From Candidatus Woesearchaeota archaeon (lineage in GTDB: Archaea; Nanobdellota; Nanobdellia; Woesearchaeales; GW2011-AR4), in contig JAGVXR010000034.1 of the NCBI GenBank assembly GCA_018303645.1, positions 1 to 14,740 on the forward strand: a stretch of 14,740 nucleotides of DNA, written 5' to 3'. Below are positions 1-5,280 of this stretch, piece after piece; position 1 is the stretch's first letter; each line of letters begins with the position of its first letter. Under the pieces are notes generated by a model. The model worked only from the letters and a program-made list of their open reading frames with translations. It made no database searches and was not told the origin of the DNA. Made by a program: the position numbers and the translations under genes.

Positions 1-408
1 CCCTATGAAGTTATATGTTTCCCTTATATAGCCCCTGCTGATTCTTTCAATCTCTGCTTCAGAAAATTTGCCGGGGTTTATAGTGATGCCGCCTTTTGCG
101 CCCCCATAAGGCAGGTTCACAACAGCGCATTTTAATGTCATCAAGAAAGCCAGAGTCTTTATTTCCTCAAGGTTAACCTCCGGATGAAACCTAATGCCGC
201 CTTTTGTCGGGCCTCTTGCGTCATTAAACTGAACCCTGTAGCCTGTAAAATATCTTATATCACCGGAGTCCAGCCTTACAGGATAGCTAAATGTGAATAT
301 TCTTTTTGGTATTGTAAGGATGTCAAGCTCTGCCTGCCCGAGCTTTAGAATTTTTGCAACCTTGTCAATCTGGTTGTAGCAGTCAATGCAGACGTTGTCT
401 TTTTCCAT
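1..408 (-). CDS. gdhA: Glutamate dehydrogenase, N-terminal part (runs off the window)
   Basis: Only the first 136 residues are present; the gene continues beyond base 1. Enzymes of this family interconvert glutamate and 2-oxoglutarate plus ammonia with NAD(P)H, in the cytoplasm. The translation has the dimerisation/substrate domain: RGPTKGGIRFHP at about 66-76, and the family signature LPYGGAKGGITINP at 99-112, in which K105 is the expected catalytic lysine. The ATG at 408 is chosen because it opens the homologous region (MEKDNVCIDC) and lies 30 bases after a TATA box, fitting a leaderless mRNA. The CxxC at residues 7-10 is an unusual N-terminal detail of unknown meaning. The glutaredoxin gene ends 23 bases upstream. 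Family assignment is very secure; glutamate rather than another amino acid as substrate is inferred. Confidence 0.95.
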   Translation of the reverse strand, partial: MEKDNVCIDCYNQIDKVAKILKLGQAELDILTIPKRIFTFSYPVRLDSGDIRYFTGYRVQFNDARGPTKGGIRFHPEVNLEEIKTLAFLMTLKCAVVNLPYGGAKGGITINPGKFSEAEIERISRGYIRETYNFIG

Positions 409-429
409 AGAAACAAGAGATTTCCTGTG

Positions 430-438
430 ATTTATAAA
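430..438 (-). promoter_or_regulatory. TATA box of a leaderless promoter for glutamate dehydrogenase
   Basis: On the minus strand the sequence reads TTTATAAAT, with its first T at 438, 30 bases from the A of the ATG at 408. This matches the archaeal TATA-to-start-site distance, so transcription probably begins at the start codon. The box overlaps the stop codon of the glutaredoxin gene. There is no Shine-Dalgarno motif, which agrees with a leaderless transcript. Confidence 0.6.
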
Positions 439-674
439 CCAAGCGCTTTTTTCAAAGCCTCTTTGTCATAGCCTACAATGATTGTGCCGTTAACATCAGT
501 GACAGGAACTCCAAACTGCCCTGACTTCTCAAACATCTCGTTTCTTGCTTTTTCATCCATGCCTACATTGACATCTTCGTATTTGATGTTGTTGGCTTTC
601 AAAAACTCTTTTGTCTTGACGCACCAGGGGCATGTGCTTGTAGAGTAAACCTTGACTTTTGATGTTTTAGGCAT
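432..674 (-). CDS. Glutaredoxin-like protein (CPWC active site)
   Basis: An 80-aa single-domain thiol-disulfide oxidoreductase of the glutaredoxin/NrdH-like type. The active site is CPWC (C15-C18) after the first beta strand, and the cis-proline loop FGVPV has P57. Length is typical of compact archaeal and bacterial glutaredoxins. Start: the ATG at 674 is preceded by GAGGTGA with 7 bases of spacing. It is a soluble cytoplasmic protein with no signal peptide or membrane segment. It lies between the microprotein at 739-774 and glutamate dehydrogenase on the same strand; a T-rich tract upstream and a separate TATA box downstream suggest it may be its own unit. Its reductant (glutathione-independent, perhaps thioredoxin reductase) cannot be told from sequence. 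Confidence 0.92.
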   Translation of the reverse strand: MPKTSKVKVYSTSTCPWCVKTKEFLKANNIKYEDVNVGMDEKARNEMFEKSGQFGVPVTDVNGTIIVGYDKEALKKALGL

Positions 675-705
675 TTTACTATCACCTCAATTTCACAGAT
701 TTATG

Positions 706-735
706 ATTAAAAAATAAAAAAATAATTTCAAAAAC
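706..735 (-). terminator. Possible T-rich archaeal terminator after the microprotein
   Basis: On the minus strand, just past the stop codon at 739, are runs of T (TTTTT, then TTTTTTT and TTTTTT) with no stable hairpin. Archaeal RNA polymerase commonly terminates at such T-rich tracts. The tract also lies where a promoter for the glutaredoxin gene would be expected, so its role is uncertain. Confidence 0.35.
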
Positions 736-738
736 AAA

Positions 739-774
739 TCAGCAGCATCCTTTGCCTTTTTTTCCTTTTTCCAT
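739..774 (-). CDS. Candidate 11-residue Lys/Gly microprotein ending Cys-Cys
   Basis: The frame reads M-E-K-G-K-K-G-K-G-C-C-stop, 11 residues. It is too short for standard gene callers, but it has one of the strongest ribosome-binding sites in the window: GGAGGTG at 779-785, correctly spaced before the ATG at 774. A TATA box (TTTATTAAA, 832-840) lies at a suitable distance, and a T-rich possible terminator follows. The peptide is strongly basic, with a terminal vicinal cysteine pair that could bind a metal or form a disulfide; that function is inference. It sits between a ZIP-like membrane protein and a glutaredoxin on the same strand. It could instead be a leader peptide or an accidental frame. 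Confidence 0.5.
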   Translation of the reverse strand: MEKGKKGKGCC

Positions 775-828
775 CTTGCACCTCCATTAATTATTTTTTG
801 GTTAAAATAATGAGTTTGTTAATTTTCC

Positions 829-845
829 TTATTTAATAAATCTTT
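829..845 (-). promoter_or_regulatory. TATA box and BRE-like promoter for the microprotein
   Basis: The minus strand reads AAAGA followed by TTTATTAAA (first T at 840), a BRE-like purine tract plus TATA box. A start site about 30 bases on, near 810, would give a leader of about 36 bases carrying the GGAGGTG site of the 11-residue frame. It lies just upstream of base 855, where the ZIP-like gene ends. Confidence 0.45.
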
Positions 846-854
846 GCATTCTTA

Positions 855-1544
855 TCATATAATTTTCCACCCTGCCAATATAACCAAAGCATAGAACAAG
901 GCGCCTATCATGAAGTACAAAGGCTTTTCAGCCTCGTCGCTGGGCATGGACTCCCTTATTACAGTGTAAAGCAAAGTGCCTGTTATGAAAGCCAGCATTT
1001 TGCTGAACATTAGGCTTGTAAGATCATAGTAAACCAACCCTAAAACAGCTCCAAACAATGGCGCCAGTGAATAAAAAATCTTGAACGTGCCGGTCTTAAA
1101 CCCGAATTCCTGAGGGATTATCTTTATAATGATATAGAGCAGGAACGGAATAAAGAAAAGCAGTGTTTTGGCAATGCCTTTTGCTGCAAAGTTGACAAGT
1201 ACAATGCCAATAAAAATATTGTAGATAAAAAAGTACGCCACATGAAGGCTTTTGTGGTAGTAATCTATTTTTGACTTTTTAACGCCCTTGTGTATGTACT
1301 GTTCAATCAGATTCAATGATATAAACCCGAAAAGCGCATAAAGAAAAATTTCTTTTCCGTCAATCACAGCGTACTGGGATATTTCAGGAAACAAATTCAG
1401 TACAACATAAGATATTGCAACCCCCGCTGAGAATGAAATTAGCTTCTTATTCGCCCTTACCTTATTCGAATAAATGTTTTCGGTGATGTAATCGGCAAAG
1501 CTCAATATGCCAGCCAATGCAAGCGATAATAAGTGAAAAGCCAT
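855..1544 (-). CDS. ZIP-family-like membrane protein lacking canonical metal ligands
   Basis: A 229-aa protein with about seven to eight hydrophobic segments. Two segments resemble ZIP metal transporters: FSAGVAISYVVLNLFPE (about 38-54, like the ZIP TM2 ending in LxPE) and ITGTLLYTVIRESMPSDEAE near 187-206 (like the late ZIP helix with EE.IP). The central ZIP helices that normally carry HNxPEG and HExPEG read YNIFIG (about 108-113) and KIIPQE here, so the usual histidine and glutamate ligands are missing. Start: ATG at 1544, with GAGGA 4 bases upstream and a TATA box about 45 bases upstream. It may be a divergent ZIP-fold protein with another substrate or a regulatory or scaffold role. The fold assignment is moderate; no substrate is claimed. 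Confidence 0.6.
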   Translation of the reverse strand: MAFHLLSLALAGILSFADYITENIYSNKVRANKKLISFSAGVAISYVVLNLFPEISQYAVIDGKEIFLYALFGFISLNLIEQYIHKGVKKSKIDYYHKSLHVAYFFIYNIFIGIVLVNFAAKGIAKTLLFFIPFLLYIIIKIIPQEFGFKTGTFKIFYSLAPLFGAVLGLVYYDLTSLMFSKMLAFITGTLLYTVIRESMPSDEAEKPLYFMIGALFYALVILAGWKII

Positions 1545-1579
1545 AGCATCCTCTTTAATCAGTGGAAATCCGTAATGGG

Positions 1580-1593
1580 TATATTTAAACTTT
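1580..1593 (-). promoter_or_regulatory. TATA promoter of the ZIP-like gene
   Basis: The minus strand reads AAAG then TTTAAATATA, first T at 1589. A start site about 30 bases on gives a leader of roughly 15 bases containing GAGGA at 1549-1553 before the ATG at 1544. The promoter lies immediately beyond the stop codon of the 52-aa zinc-ribbon gene. Confidence 0.5.
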
Positions 1594-1609
1594 ATGAAAA
1601 ATTTCAGAA

Positions 1610-1768
1610 TTAAATTTCAACTGCATGTTTTGTTATCTCAACATTGCAGCTTTTATATTTCCTGCACCAAGATTCGCATTTTCGCGCAGTCACTTTGCCT
1701 TTGTATGCAAAACCGCATTCTTCGCAGATGTAATAGGCTTTGCTGTTTCTTGTTAATTTTTTGGGCAT
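1610..1768 (-). CDS. Small Cys-rich zinc-ribbon-like protein (52 aa)
   Basis: The frame from ATG 1768 encodes 52 residues: a basic N-terminus (MPKKLTRNSK), then CEECGFAYKG (C15, C18), then CESWC (C31, C35), SC (C41) and the tail EITKHAVEI. The two cysteine pairs plus a fifth cysteine suggest a zinc ribbon or other metal site. The pattern CxxCG...A.KCE.WC....SCN.EI.KHA looks like a recurring small-protein family in archaea and candidate-phyla bacteria, but I cannot name it with certainty. No clear Shine-Dalgarno site or good TATA box precedes the ATG. The hairpin array at 1795-2119 begins 27 bases upstream, so it may lie in or near the leader. The cysteine spacing and strong codon pattern argue for a real gene despite its size. 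Confidence 0.75.
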   Translation of the reverse strand: MPKKLTRNSKAYYICEECGFAYKGKVTARKCESWCRKYKSCNVEITKHAVEI

Positions 1769-1794
1769 TTTTTGTAAATAATACATCTATCTGT

Positions 1795-2119
1795 CAAAAA
1801 CCACCCATCATATGTCGGTAAATGCTTCGCATTTCCGATCACACTCGAAAATCTTTGATTTTCGATGGATGGCATGAATACTTTTGGCTATACAATCAAG
1901 TGGTTTTGGACATTGCGAAAATCGGAGATTTTCGAGACACTGAAAATTCAATGAATTTTCATTGCTACAAAATTCCACTTATTGATGGGTGATTTTTGAG
2001 CATCGCGAAAATCATAGATTTTCGGGATCCTGAAAATGCATAGCATTTTCCTGACATCCAAATTCCATGCAATATGCTTGTAACACATAAACCACTTATG
2101 AAACATAAGTGGAATTTTG
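1795..2119. repeat. Array of seven short perfect hairpins with 3-base loops
   Basis: Seven palindromes, each with an 8-10 bp stem and a 3-base loop: 1815-1838 (TCGG/AAATGC stem with one bulged T, loop TTC), 1845-1865 (TCGAAAATC, loop TTT), 1916-1934 (CGAAAATC, loop GGA), 1941-1961 (TGAAAATTC, loop AAT), 2006-2024 (CGAAAATC, loop ATA), 2032-2050 (GAAAATGC, loop ATA), 2092-2112 (CCACTTATG, loop AAA). The first six form three pairs of one CGAAAATC hairpin and one (G)AAAATNC-type hairpin 6-7 bases apart; the first pair is in the opposite orientation. The flanks also pair: 1795-1810 with 1983-1998 (15 of 16), and 1968-1982 with 2105-2119 (15 of 15). No open frame across it is convincing. It fills the divergent gap between the 52-aa gene and the DUF1059 gene. 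Confidence 0.85.
1901..2070. repeat. Tandem 90-bp-period repeat with covarying stems
   Basis: Bases 1901-1980 align with 1991-2070 without gaps at about 70% identity (56 of 80). Both copies contain a CGAAAATC hairpin then a GAAAATNC hairpin, then AAATTCCA (1970 and 2060). The first stem is identical while its loop differs (GGA, ATA). In the second hairpin a T-A pair in copy one (GAAAATTC/GAATTTTC) is a G-C pair in copy two (GAAAATGC/GCATTTTC), so both arms changed together. Confidence 0.8.
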
Positions 2120-2166
2120 ATGTTTAAAATAATTTTGCTTGAATCAGCTTTTCGCCTATTTAAAAA

Positions 2167-2181
2167 CGAAAACATTAAATA
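2167..2181 (+). promoter_or_regulatory. Probable promoter of the DUF1059 gene
   Basis: CGAAAAC followed by ATTAAATA resembles a BRE plus TATA box. A start site about 25-30 bases on (near 2203) would give a leader of roughly 28 bases with GGGGTGA before the ATG at 2231. A second candidate, TTTAAAAA at 2159-2166, cannot be excluded. Confidence 0.4.
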
Positions 2182-2230
2182 CAGGATAACAGACTCAGCA
2201 TAAAATAAAACTAGTTATGGGGTGAAAAAT

Positions 2231-2413
2231 ATGGTAAAAAGAAAAGTAGCAGACTGCAGGCAATTTCCAAGCGAAAAAAATTGTTCGCTTACTATAGCTG
2301 GGACAGAAGATGAGGTTCTGACAGTTGCTGTAAGGCACGCTGTTGAAGAGCATGGGCATGAAGATACTCCAGAACTGCACGAGCAGATTAAAGGAATGAT
2401 TAAGGACGAGTAA
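2231..2413 (+). CDS. DUF1059 family small protein (60 aa)
   Basis: A 60-residue soluble protein matching the DUF1059 pattern: a short strand region with C9 (ADCRQFPSEKNC), an acidic turn TEDEVL at about 28-33, a histidine-rich helix HAVEEHGHED, then TPELHEQIKGMI near the C-terminus. The family is widespread in archaea and bacteria and has no established function. Start: the ATG at 2231 is preceded by GGGGTGA with proper spacing; a GTG at 2222 lies inside that ribosome-binding site and is unlikely. The gene is flanked by the two hairpin regions (1795-2119 upstream, 2416-2718 downstream), an unusual setting that may be coincidental. No membrane segment or signal peptide. Confidence 0.85.
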   Translation: MVKRKVADCRQFPSEKNCSLTIAGTEDEVLTVAVRHAVEEHGHEDTPELHEQIKGMIKDE

Positions 2414-2415
2414 AT

Positions 2416-2464
2416 TTTTAATTTATTTTTAACAATCTTTACAAATAATAAAAATAAATTAAAA
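2416..2464 (+). repeat. 16-bp AT-only inverted repeat after the DUF1059 gene
   Basis: Bases 2416-2431 pair perfectly with 2449-2464 (core TAATTTATTTTTA and its complement), with a 17-base loop, starting two bases after the stop codon. It could act as a 3' end or stability structure. A pure A-T stem is weak per base pair but long. Confidence 0.55.
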
Positions 2465-2534
2465 GGCGATATAAAATACCAGTACAAGTTAGCATAAATT
2501 ATTTGGCTGTTTTTGCTTGATAAATTATTTTTAT

Positions 2535-2718
2535 AGCAAATGACACAACTTTTTAGACATGGAAATGTCATTTGCTTGTCAAAAATTCCATCAATTTATA
2601 ATGAATACATGGAATTTTTGAGCATGCTCGGAAATTGTAACAATTTATTATATATCTTTGCAATTTCCAACATATTACGAGAAGACAACAATTGTCTAAT
2701 AACTTTTGTCTTCGAGTA
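2535..2718 (+). other. Series of four ~40-nt hairpins, candidate structured RNA
   Basis: This is part of a 340-base stretch without a convincing gene. Inverted repeats follow one another closely: 2535-2545 with 2566-2576 (AGCAAATGACA, 11 bp); 2580-2590 with 2610-2620 (CAAAAATTCCA, 11 bp); 2630-2637 with 2661-2668 (GGAAATTG, 8 bp); 2681-2688 with 2706-2713 (GAAGACAA, 8 bp), the last extended by a 3-bp outer stem across tandem G-A/G-A mismatches (2676-2680 with 2714-2718). Each unit is about 39-43 nt with a 17-23 nt loop. The 62-codon frame across the region on the plus strand has no ribosome-binding site or family resemblance. A non-coding RNA is an inference; DNA-level repeat remnants are the alternative. 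Confidence 0.45.
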
Positions 2719-2756
2719 TAGTTCTTAATCCTTAAAAAGAATCTGGTTAAAATTTG

Positions 2757-3953
2757 TTATTCATATCTCAAAGCATCCACTGGCTTTAGCTTTGAAGCCC
2801 TGTAAGCTGGAATTGCCCCGGCAATCATTCCAATAATGATTGAAATCAATAGCGCTTCAATCAAAAGGCTGGCAGGAATAACAGTTCTTACGCTTCCTCC
2901 GGGCCCTATTCCAGACAAGAAGTTTGGAAGAACAAAAGAAATTGCAGAGCCTAATCCGACGCCAAGAAACCCTCCAACGAGCCCTACCAATCCTGAATTA
3001 AGCAAGAATATCATCATAATATCGAAGTTTCTCGCGCCAATAGCCTTCATTATTCCTATTTCTTTAGTCTTTTCAAGAACTGAGGTAAACATTGTGTTGG
3101 CAATTCCAACAGCGCCGACAATCAATGAAACAGCGGCTATGGCACCTAAAAACAGAGTAAAAGTCTCCGTTACACCCTGAACCCTTTCCAGCGTTGCCTG
3201 TGATGAAGTCACAGTAAAATCCTTTGTTCTGTTTGTAACGTGCCTTGACAGCATAAGCCTTGAGTCTATTTCAGATGTCCTTTCAGTAACAAAATTTGCA
3301 TCCTTTACTTTAATTACTATAGAATCAATTTTTTCATTGCCTGCATCTTCAATGACATTTCTTGCCTGTTCAATCGGCATGAAAATCCTGTTGTCATCCC
3401 CGCCGCTTCCTGATTCTTTCAAAATTCCGACAATCTTGAAAAGCCTGCCTTCAATTGTAATGTCCCTGTTTAATACAAGAGGTTGCTTGAAAGTTGATCT
3501 TGCTATTCTGCTTCCGATGACTATAACATTTGTATCACCTGGATTTAAATAGCGTCCGGATTCAAGCTCTGTTGTTACCATATTGCTCCATGCAAGAGTA
3601 TCAACTCCCTGTACATTGACAGAGGCAGATTCTGCAAGAAAAGAAACGTCAGCCCTGCCTGAAATCATTCCGTTTACAAAGCTTATTCCCTCAACTGATT
3701 TTACAACTTGGACATCTCTGCTGGTTAGGTTTTTAGCGCTTGTTGTTGTAGCTGCATTTCCACCACCTCCACCGCCAAATCCTCCTCTGAAACCGCCAGC
3801 AGCCCTTTGAAAGCCTGGCGAGACTGTGATTATGTCTGCTCCAAGCCCGCCAAGCCTCTCCTGCACACTTGCCTGCGCTCCTTCTCCAATTGAGACAATG
3901 GCAACTATTGCGGCAACACCGATGACAATTCCTATAATTGTCAGCCAATGCAA
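2757..3953 (-). CDS. MacB/FtsX-like ABC transporter permease, 5' end out of frame
   Basis: A permease of the MacB type that works with the ATPase at 5281-5967. Visible parts: the first membrane helix WLTIIGIVIGVAAIVAIV; an extracytoplasmic MacB-like core with a Gly-rich stretch (about 51-66); and three C-terminal helices with the FtsX features EKTKEIGIMKAIGA (the ATPase-coupling loop) and the typical end KLKPVDALRYE. The first codon of this frame is a TTG at 3953. The expected N-terminus is in another frame: an ATG at 3978, one base past the preceding stop, encodes MKFKKSFRLALA and then fails. So the gene seems to have lost about ten codons plus a frame between the cytoplasmic N-terminus and helix 1, or the assembly is wrong there. 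The remaining frame is otherwise intact, so the change is recent, artefactual, or bypassed by TTG initiation. Confidence 0.85.
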   Translation of the reverse strand: MHWLTIIGIVIGVAAIVAIVSIGEGAQASVQERLGGLGADIITVSPGFQRAAGGFRGGFGGGGGGNAATTTSAKNLTSRDVQVVKSVEGISFVNGMISGRADVSFLAESASVNVQGVDTLAWSNMVTTELESGRYLNPGDTNVIVIGSRIARSTFKQPLVLNRDITIEGRLFKIVGILKESGSGGDDNRIFMPIEQARNVIEDAGNEKIDSIVIKVKDANFVTERTSEIDSRLMLSRHVTNRTKDFTVTSSQATLERVQGVTETFTLFLGAIAAVSLIVGAVGIANTMFTSVLEKTKEIGIMKAIGARNFDIMMIFLLNSGLVGLVGGFLGVGLGSAISFVLPNFLSGIGPGGSVRTVIPASLLIEALLISIIIGMIAGAIPAYRASKLKPVDALRYE

Positions 3954-3978
3954 GCCTGAATGATTTTTTGAATTTCAT
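3940..3978 (-). other. Displaced start and frameshift of the permease gene
   Basis: The ATG at 3976-3978 follows the TAG of the secreted-protein gene by one base, the ideal coupled start. Its frame gives MKFKKSFRLALA, matching MacB-type N-termini, then runs into unrelated sequence. The continuing homology (WLTIIG) is in the next frame from about 3947. The junction is TTGGCT: read as TTG-GCT it ends the first part (L-A), and read as T-TGG-CT it begins W-L. This fits a deletion between two TTGGCT copies. Confidence 0.65.
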
Positions 3979-3979
3979 T

Positions 3980-5275
3980 CTATTTTTTGATTTTTGATAA
4001 GACTGCAATAATCCTTTTTCTGAAATACCACCCTGCTCCAGCAACAGCTATCAATACTATGTAAAAAATCCAGCTTGAAAATATGCTTGTTTGGCTGTTA
4101 GCTCCCACATTGGCAGAAGTTTGGCTTGCTGCATCCGGCCTGAATTGTATTTCGACATTCTTTTCGATGCTTCTTCTCTCTCCTGTTGTATCTGTGTAAT
4201 CTATGGTAACTCTGAGGTTATTATTTCTTGCTGATGCCAAATTTTGAAGATTTGGAGCCTGAGAATTTTGCGAAGATTGCCTTTGCCTGCTAGCTCCGGT
4301 AAAATTTCCCGTGCTTTGGATTATCTGGAATGAAACGACAGTATAATCGCCTTTGTCAAGGTTTCCAATGATTGCTGAATTGCTTCCTGCAACCCTGAAA
4401 TTTGGCTGCTCGGGAATCCTTACAGAAACTGACTGCGCAGGATTGTTTCCGGTATTTGCGACTGAGAGCGATGTCTGGCCCTGAGAACTTTGGGAAAATA
4501 CAACATCAAAGTCCGTTTCGCCGCCAACAAAAACTCCTGCTTTGGTTTTTATTACCGTGGATGTCGTATTTGTTAAAGATTCATATTTCAAGTTCAAGTC
4601 AAGTTGATACAGCCCTGGCTGGGCATTTACATCTGCAATTACAGTATACTTTAATTCAACAGAATCTCCAATATCAAGATATTTGATGTATTTTGTATCA
4701 TCAGAAAACACCGGCAGAATAACGCCATCAGCTTCAGACCATGAAAAAATCATGTTTTGCAGAGGGGCGCTGCCGATATTTGTAATTGTAAACTTCATCT
4801 CTGTTTCCTTTCCTGGCTCAATTTTTGCCTTGTCAACGTAAATTATCTGTGCAAATTCCTTGCTGGTTACGTCAATATTAAAACTGATGGTAACCCAATC
4901 ACCATTACGCTCCCTGTACCTTGCCTTTAATTCATGCTGTCCTTTAATAGCATCTTTATCAATCTTCAACTTGAATTGGGTATTCACATAATTCTTGCCT
5001 GTTTGATATTCATACAATTTTCCAAGATTCTGTACTGCCGAGCCATCAACTACTGAAAAGGGATAGTTTTGCAGAATTTCAATTTCAAGATTCTCAATAC
5101 TTCCGCCCCCTGTATTTTCTACTCTTAGTCTTAACTCTACGGCGTCACCTGCCCTTGCAGGGCTTGGGTCATAGTTAAGCAAAGTCACCTTAATAACAGG
5201 TGATTCATATTCTACTGCATGAACGGAAATTGACATCACTAAAAACAAAATAATGTTTAAGAATATTTTTTTCAT
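3980..5275 (-). CDS. Secreted, membrane-anchored Ig-like (COG1361/S-layer-like) protein
   Basis: A 431-aa extracytoplasmic protein: an N-terminal signal peptide (MKKIFLNIILFLVMSISVHA), about three beta-sandwich repeats of the CARDB/COG1361 type (motifs such as ARAGDAVELRLRVENTGGG, IEPGKETEMKFTITNIGSAP, SLSVANTGNNPAQSV), a Ser/Gln/Asn-rich linker near 325-345, and one C-terminal membrane helix (WIFYIVLIAVAGAGWYF) with a basic tail. Start: the ATG at 5275 has AAAGGAGG 9 bases upstream; the ATG at 5284 abuts that ribosome-binding site and cannot use it. It is the middle gene of an ATPase-secreted protein-permease operon, 5 bases after the ATPase and directly before the permease. It likely acts as an extracellular partner of the exporter; a cell-surface scaffold is the alternative. 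Confidence 0.85.
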   Translation of the reverse strand: MKKIFLNIILFLVMSISVHAVEYESPVIKVTLLNYDPSPARAGDAVELRLRVENTGGGSIENLEIEILQNYPFSVVDGSAVQNLGKLYEYQTGKNYVNTQFKLKIDKDAIKGQHELKARYRERNGDWVTISFNIDVTSKEFAQIIYVDKAKIEPGKETEMKFTITNIGSAPLQNMIFSWSEADGVILPVFSDDTKYIKYLDIGDSVELKYTVIADVNAQPGLYQLDLNLKYESLTNTTSTVIKTKAGVFVGGETDFDVVFSQSSQGQTSLSVANTGNNPAQSVSVRIPEQPNFRVAGSNSAIIGNLDKGDYTVVSFQIIQSTGNFTGASRQRQSSQNSQAPNLQNLASARNNNLRVTIDYTDTTGERRSIEKNVEIQFRPDAASQTSANVGANSQTSIFSSWIFYIVLIAVAGAGWYFRKRIIAVLSKIKK

Positions 5276-5280
5276 ATTAA

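Noticed and set aside
1594..1821. Open frame of 75 codons on the plus strand
   Set aside because: It is antisense to the 52-aa Cys-rich gene, has no ribosome-binding site, and its Cys/Ile/Leu-rich product resembles no family.
1795..2119. CRISPR array
   Set aside because: The repeats are 19-24-base palindromes of differing sequence in both orientations, without identical direct repeats and unique spacers; no cas gene is near.
1795..2119. Tandem intrinsic terminators
   Set aside because: The stems are not followed by T-runs, and seven in a row between divergent genes would have no clear purpose.
1948..2175. Open frame of 75 codons on the minus strand across the hairpin array
   Set aside because: Its codons are made largely of the palindromic repeats; no start signal and no recognisable product.
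2540..2728. Open frame of 62 codons on the plus strand
   Set aside because: It spans the inverted-repeat series, has no Shine-Dalgarno motif, and the product resembles no family; repeat structure explains the region better.
2836..3810. Proline-rich plus-strand frames opposite the permease
   Set aside because: They are antisense reflections of the permease's Gly- and Ala-rich codons, with no start signals.
3733..4044. Separate protein in the frame starting upstream of the permease
   Set aside because: Only the first dozen residues after the ATG at 3978 look real (the displaced permease start); the rest is out-of-frame permease sequence.
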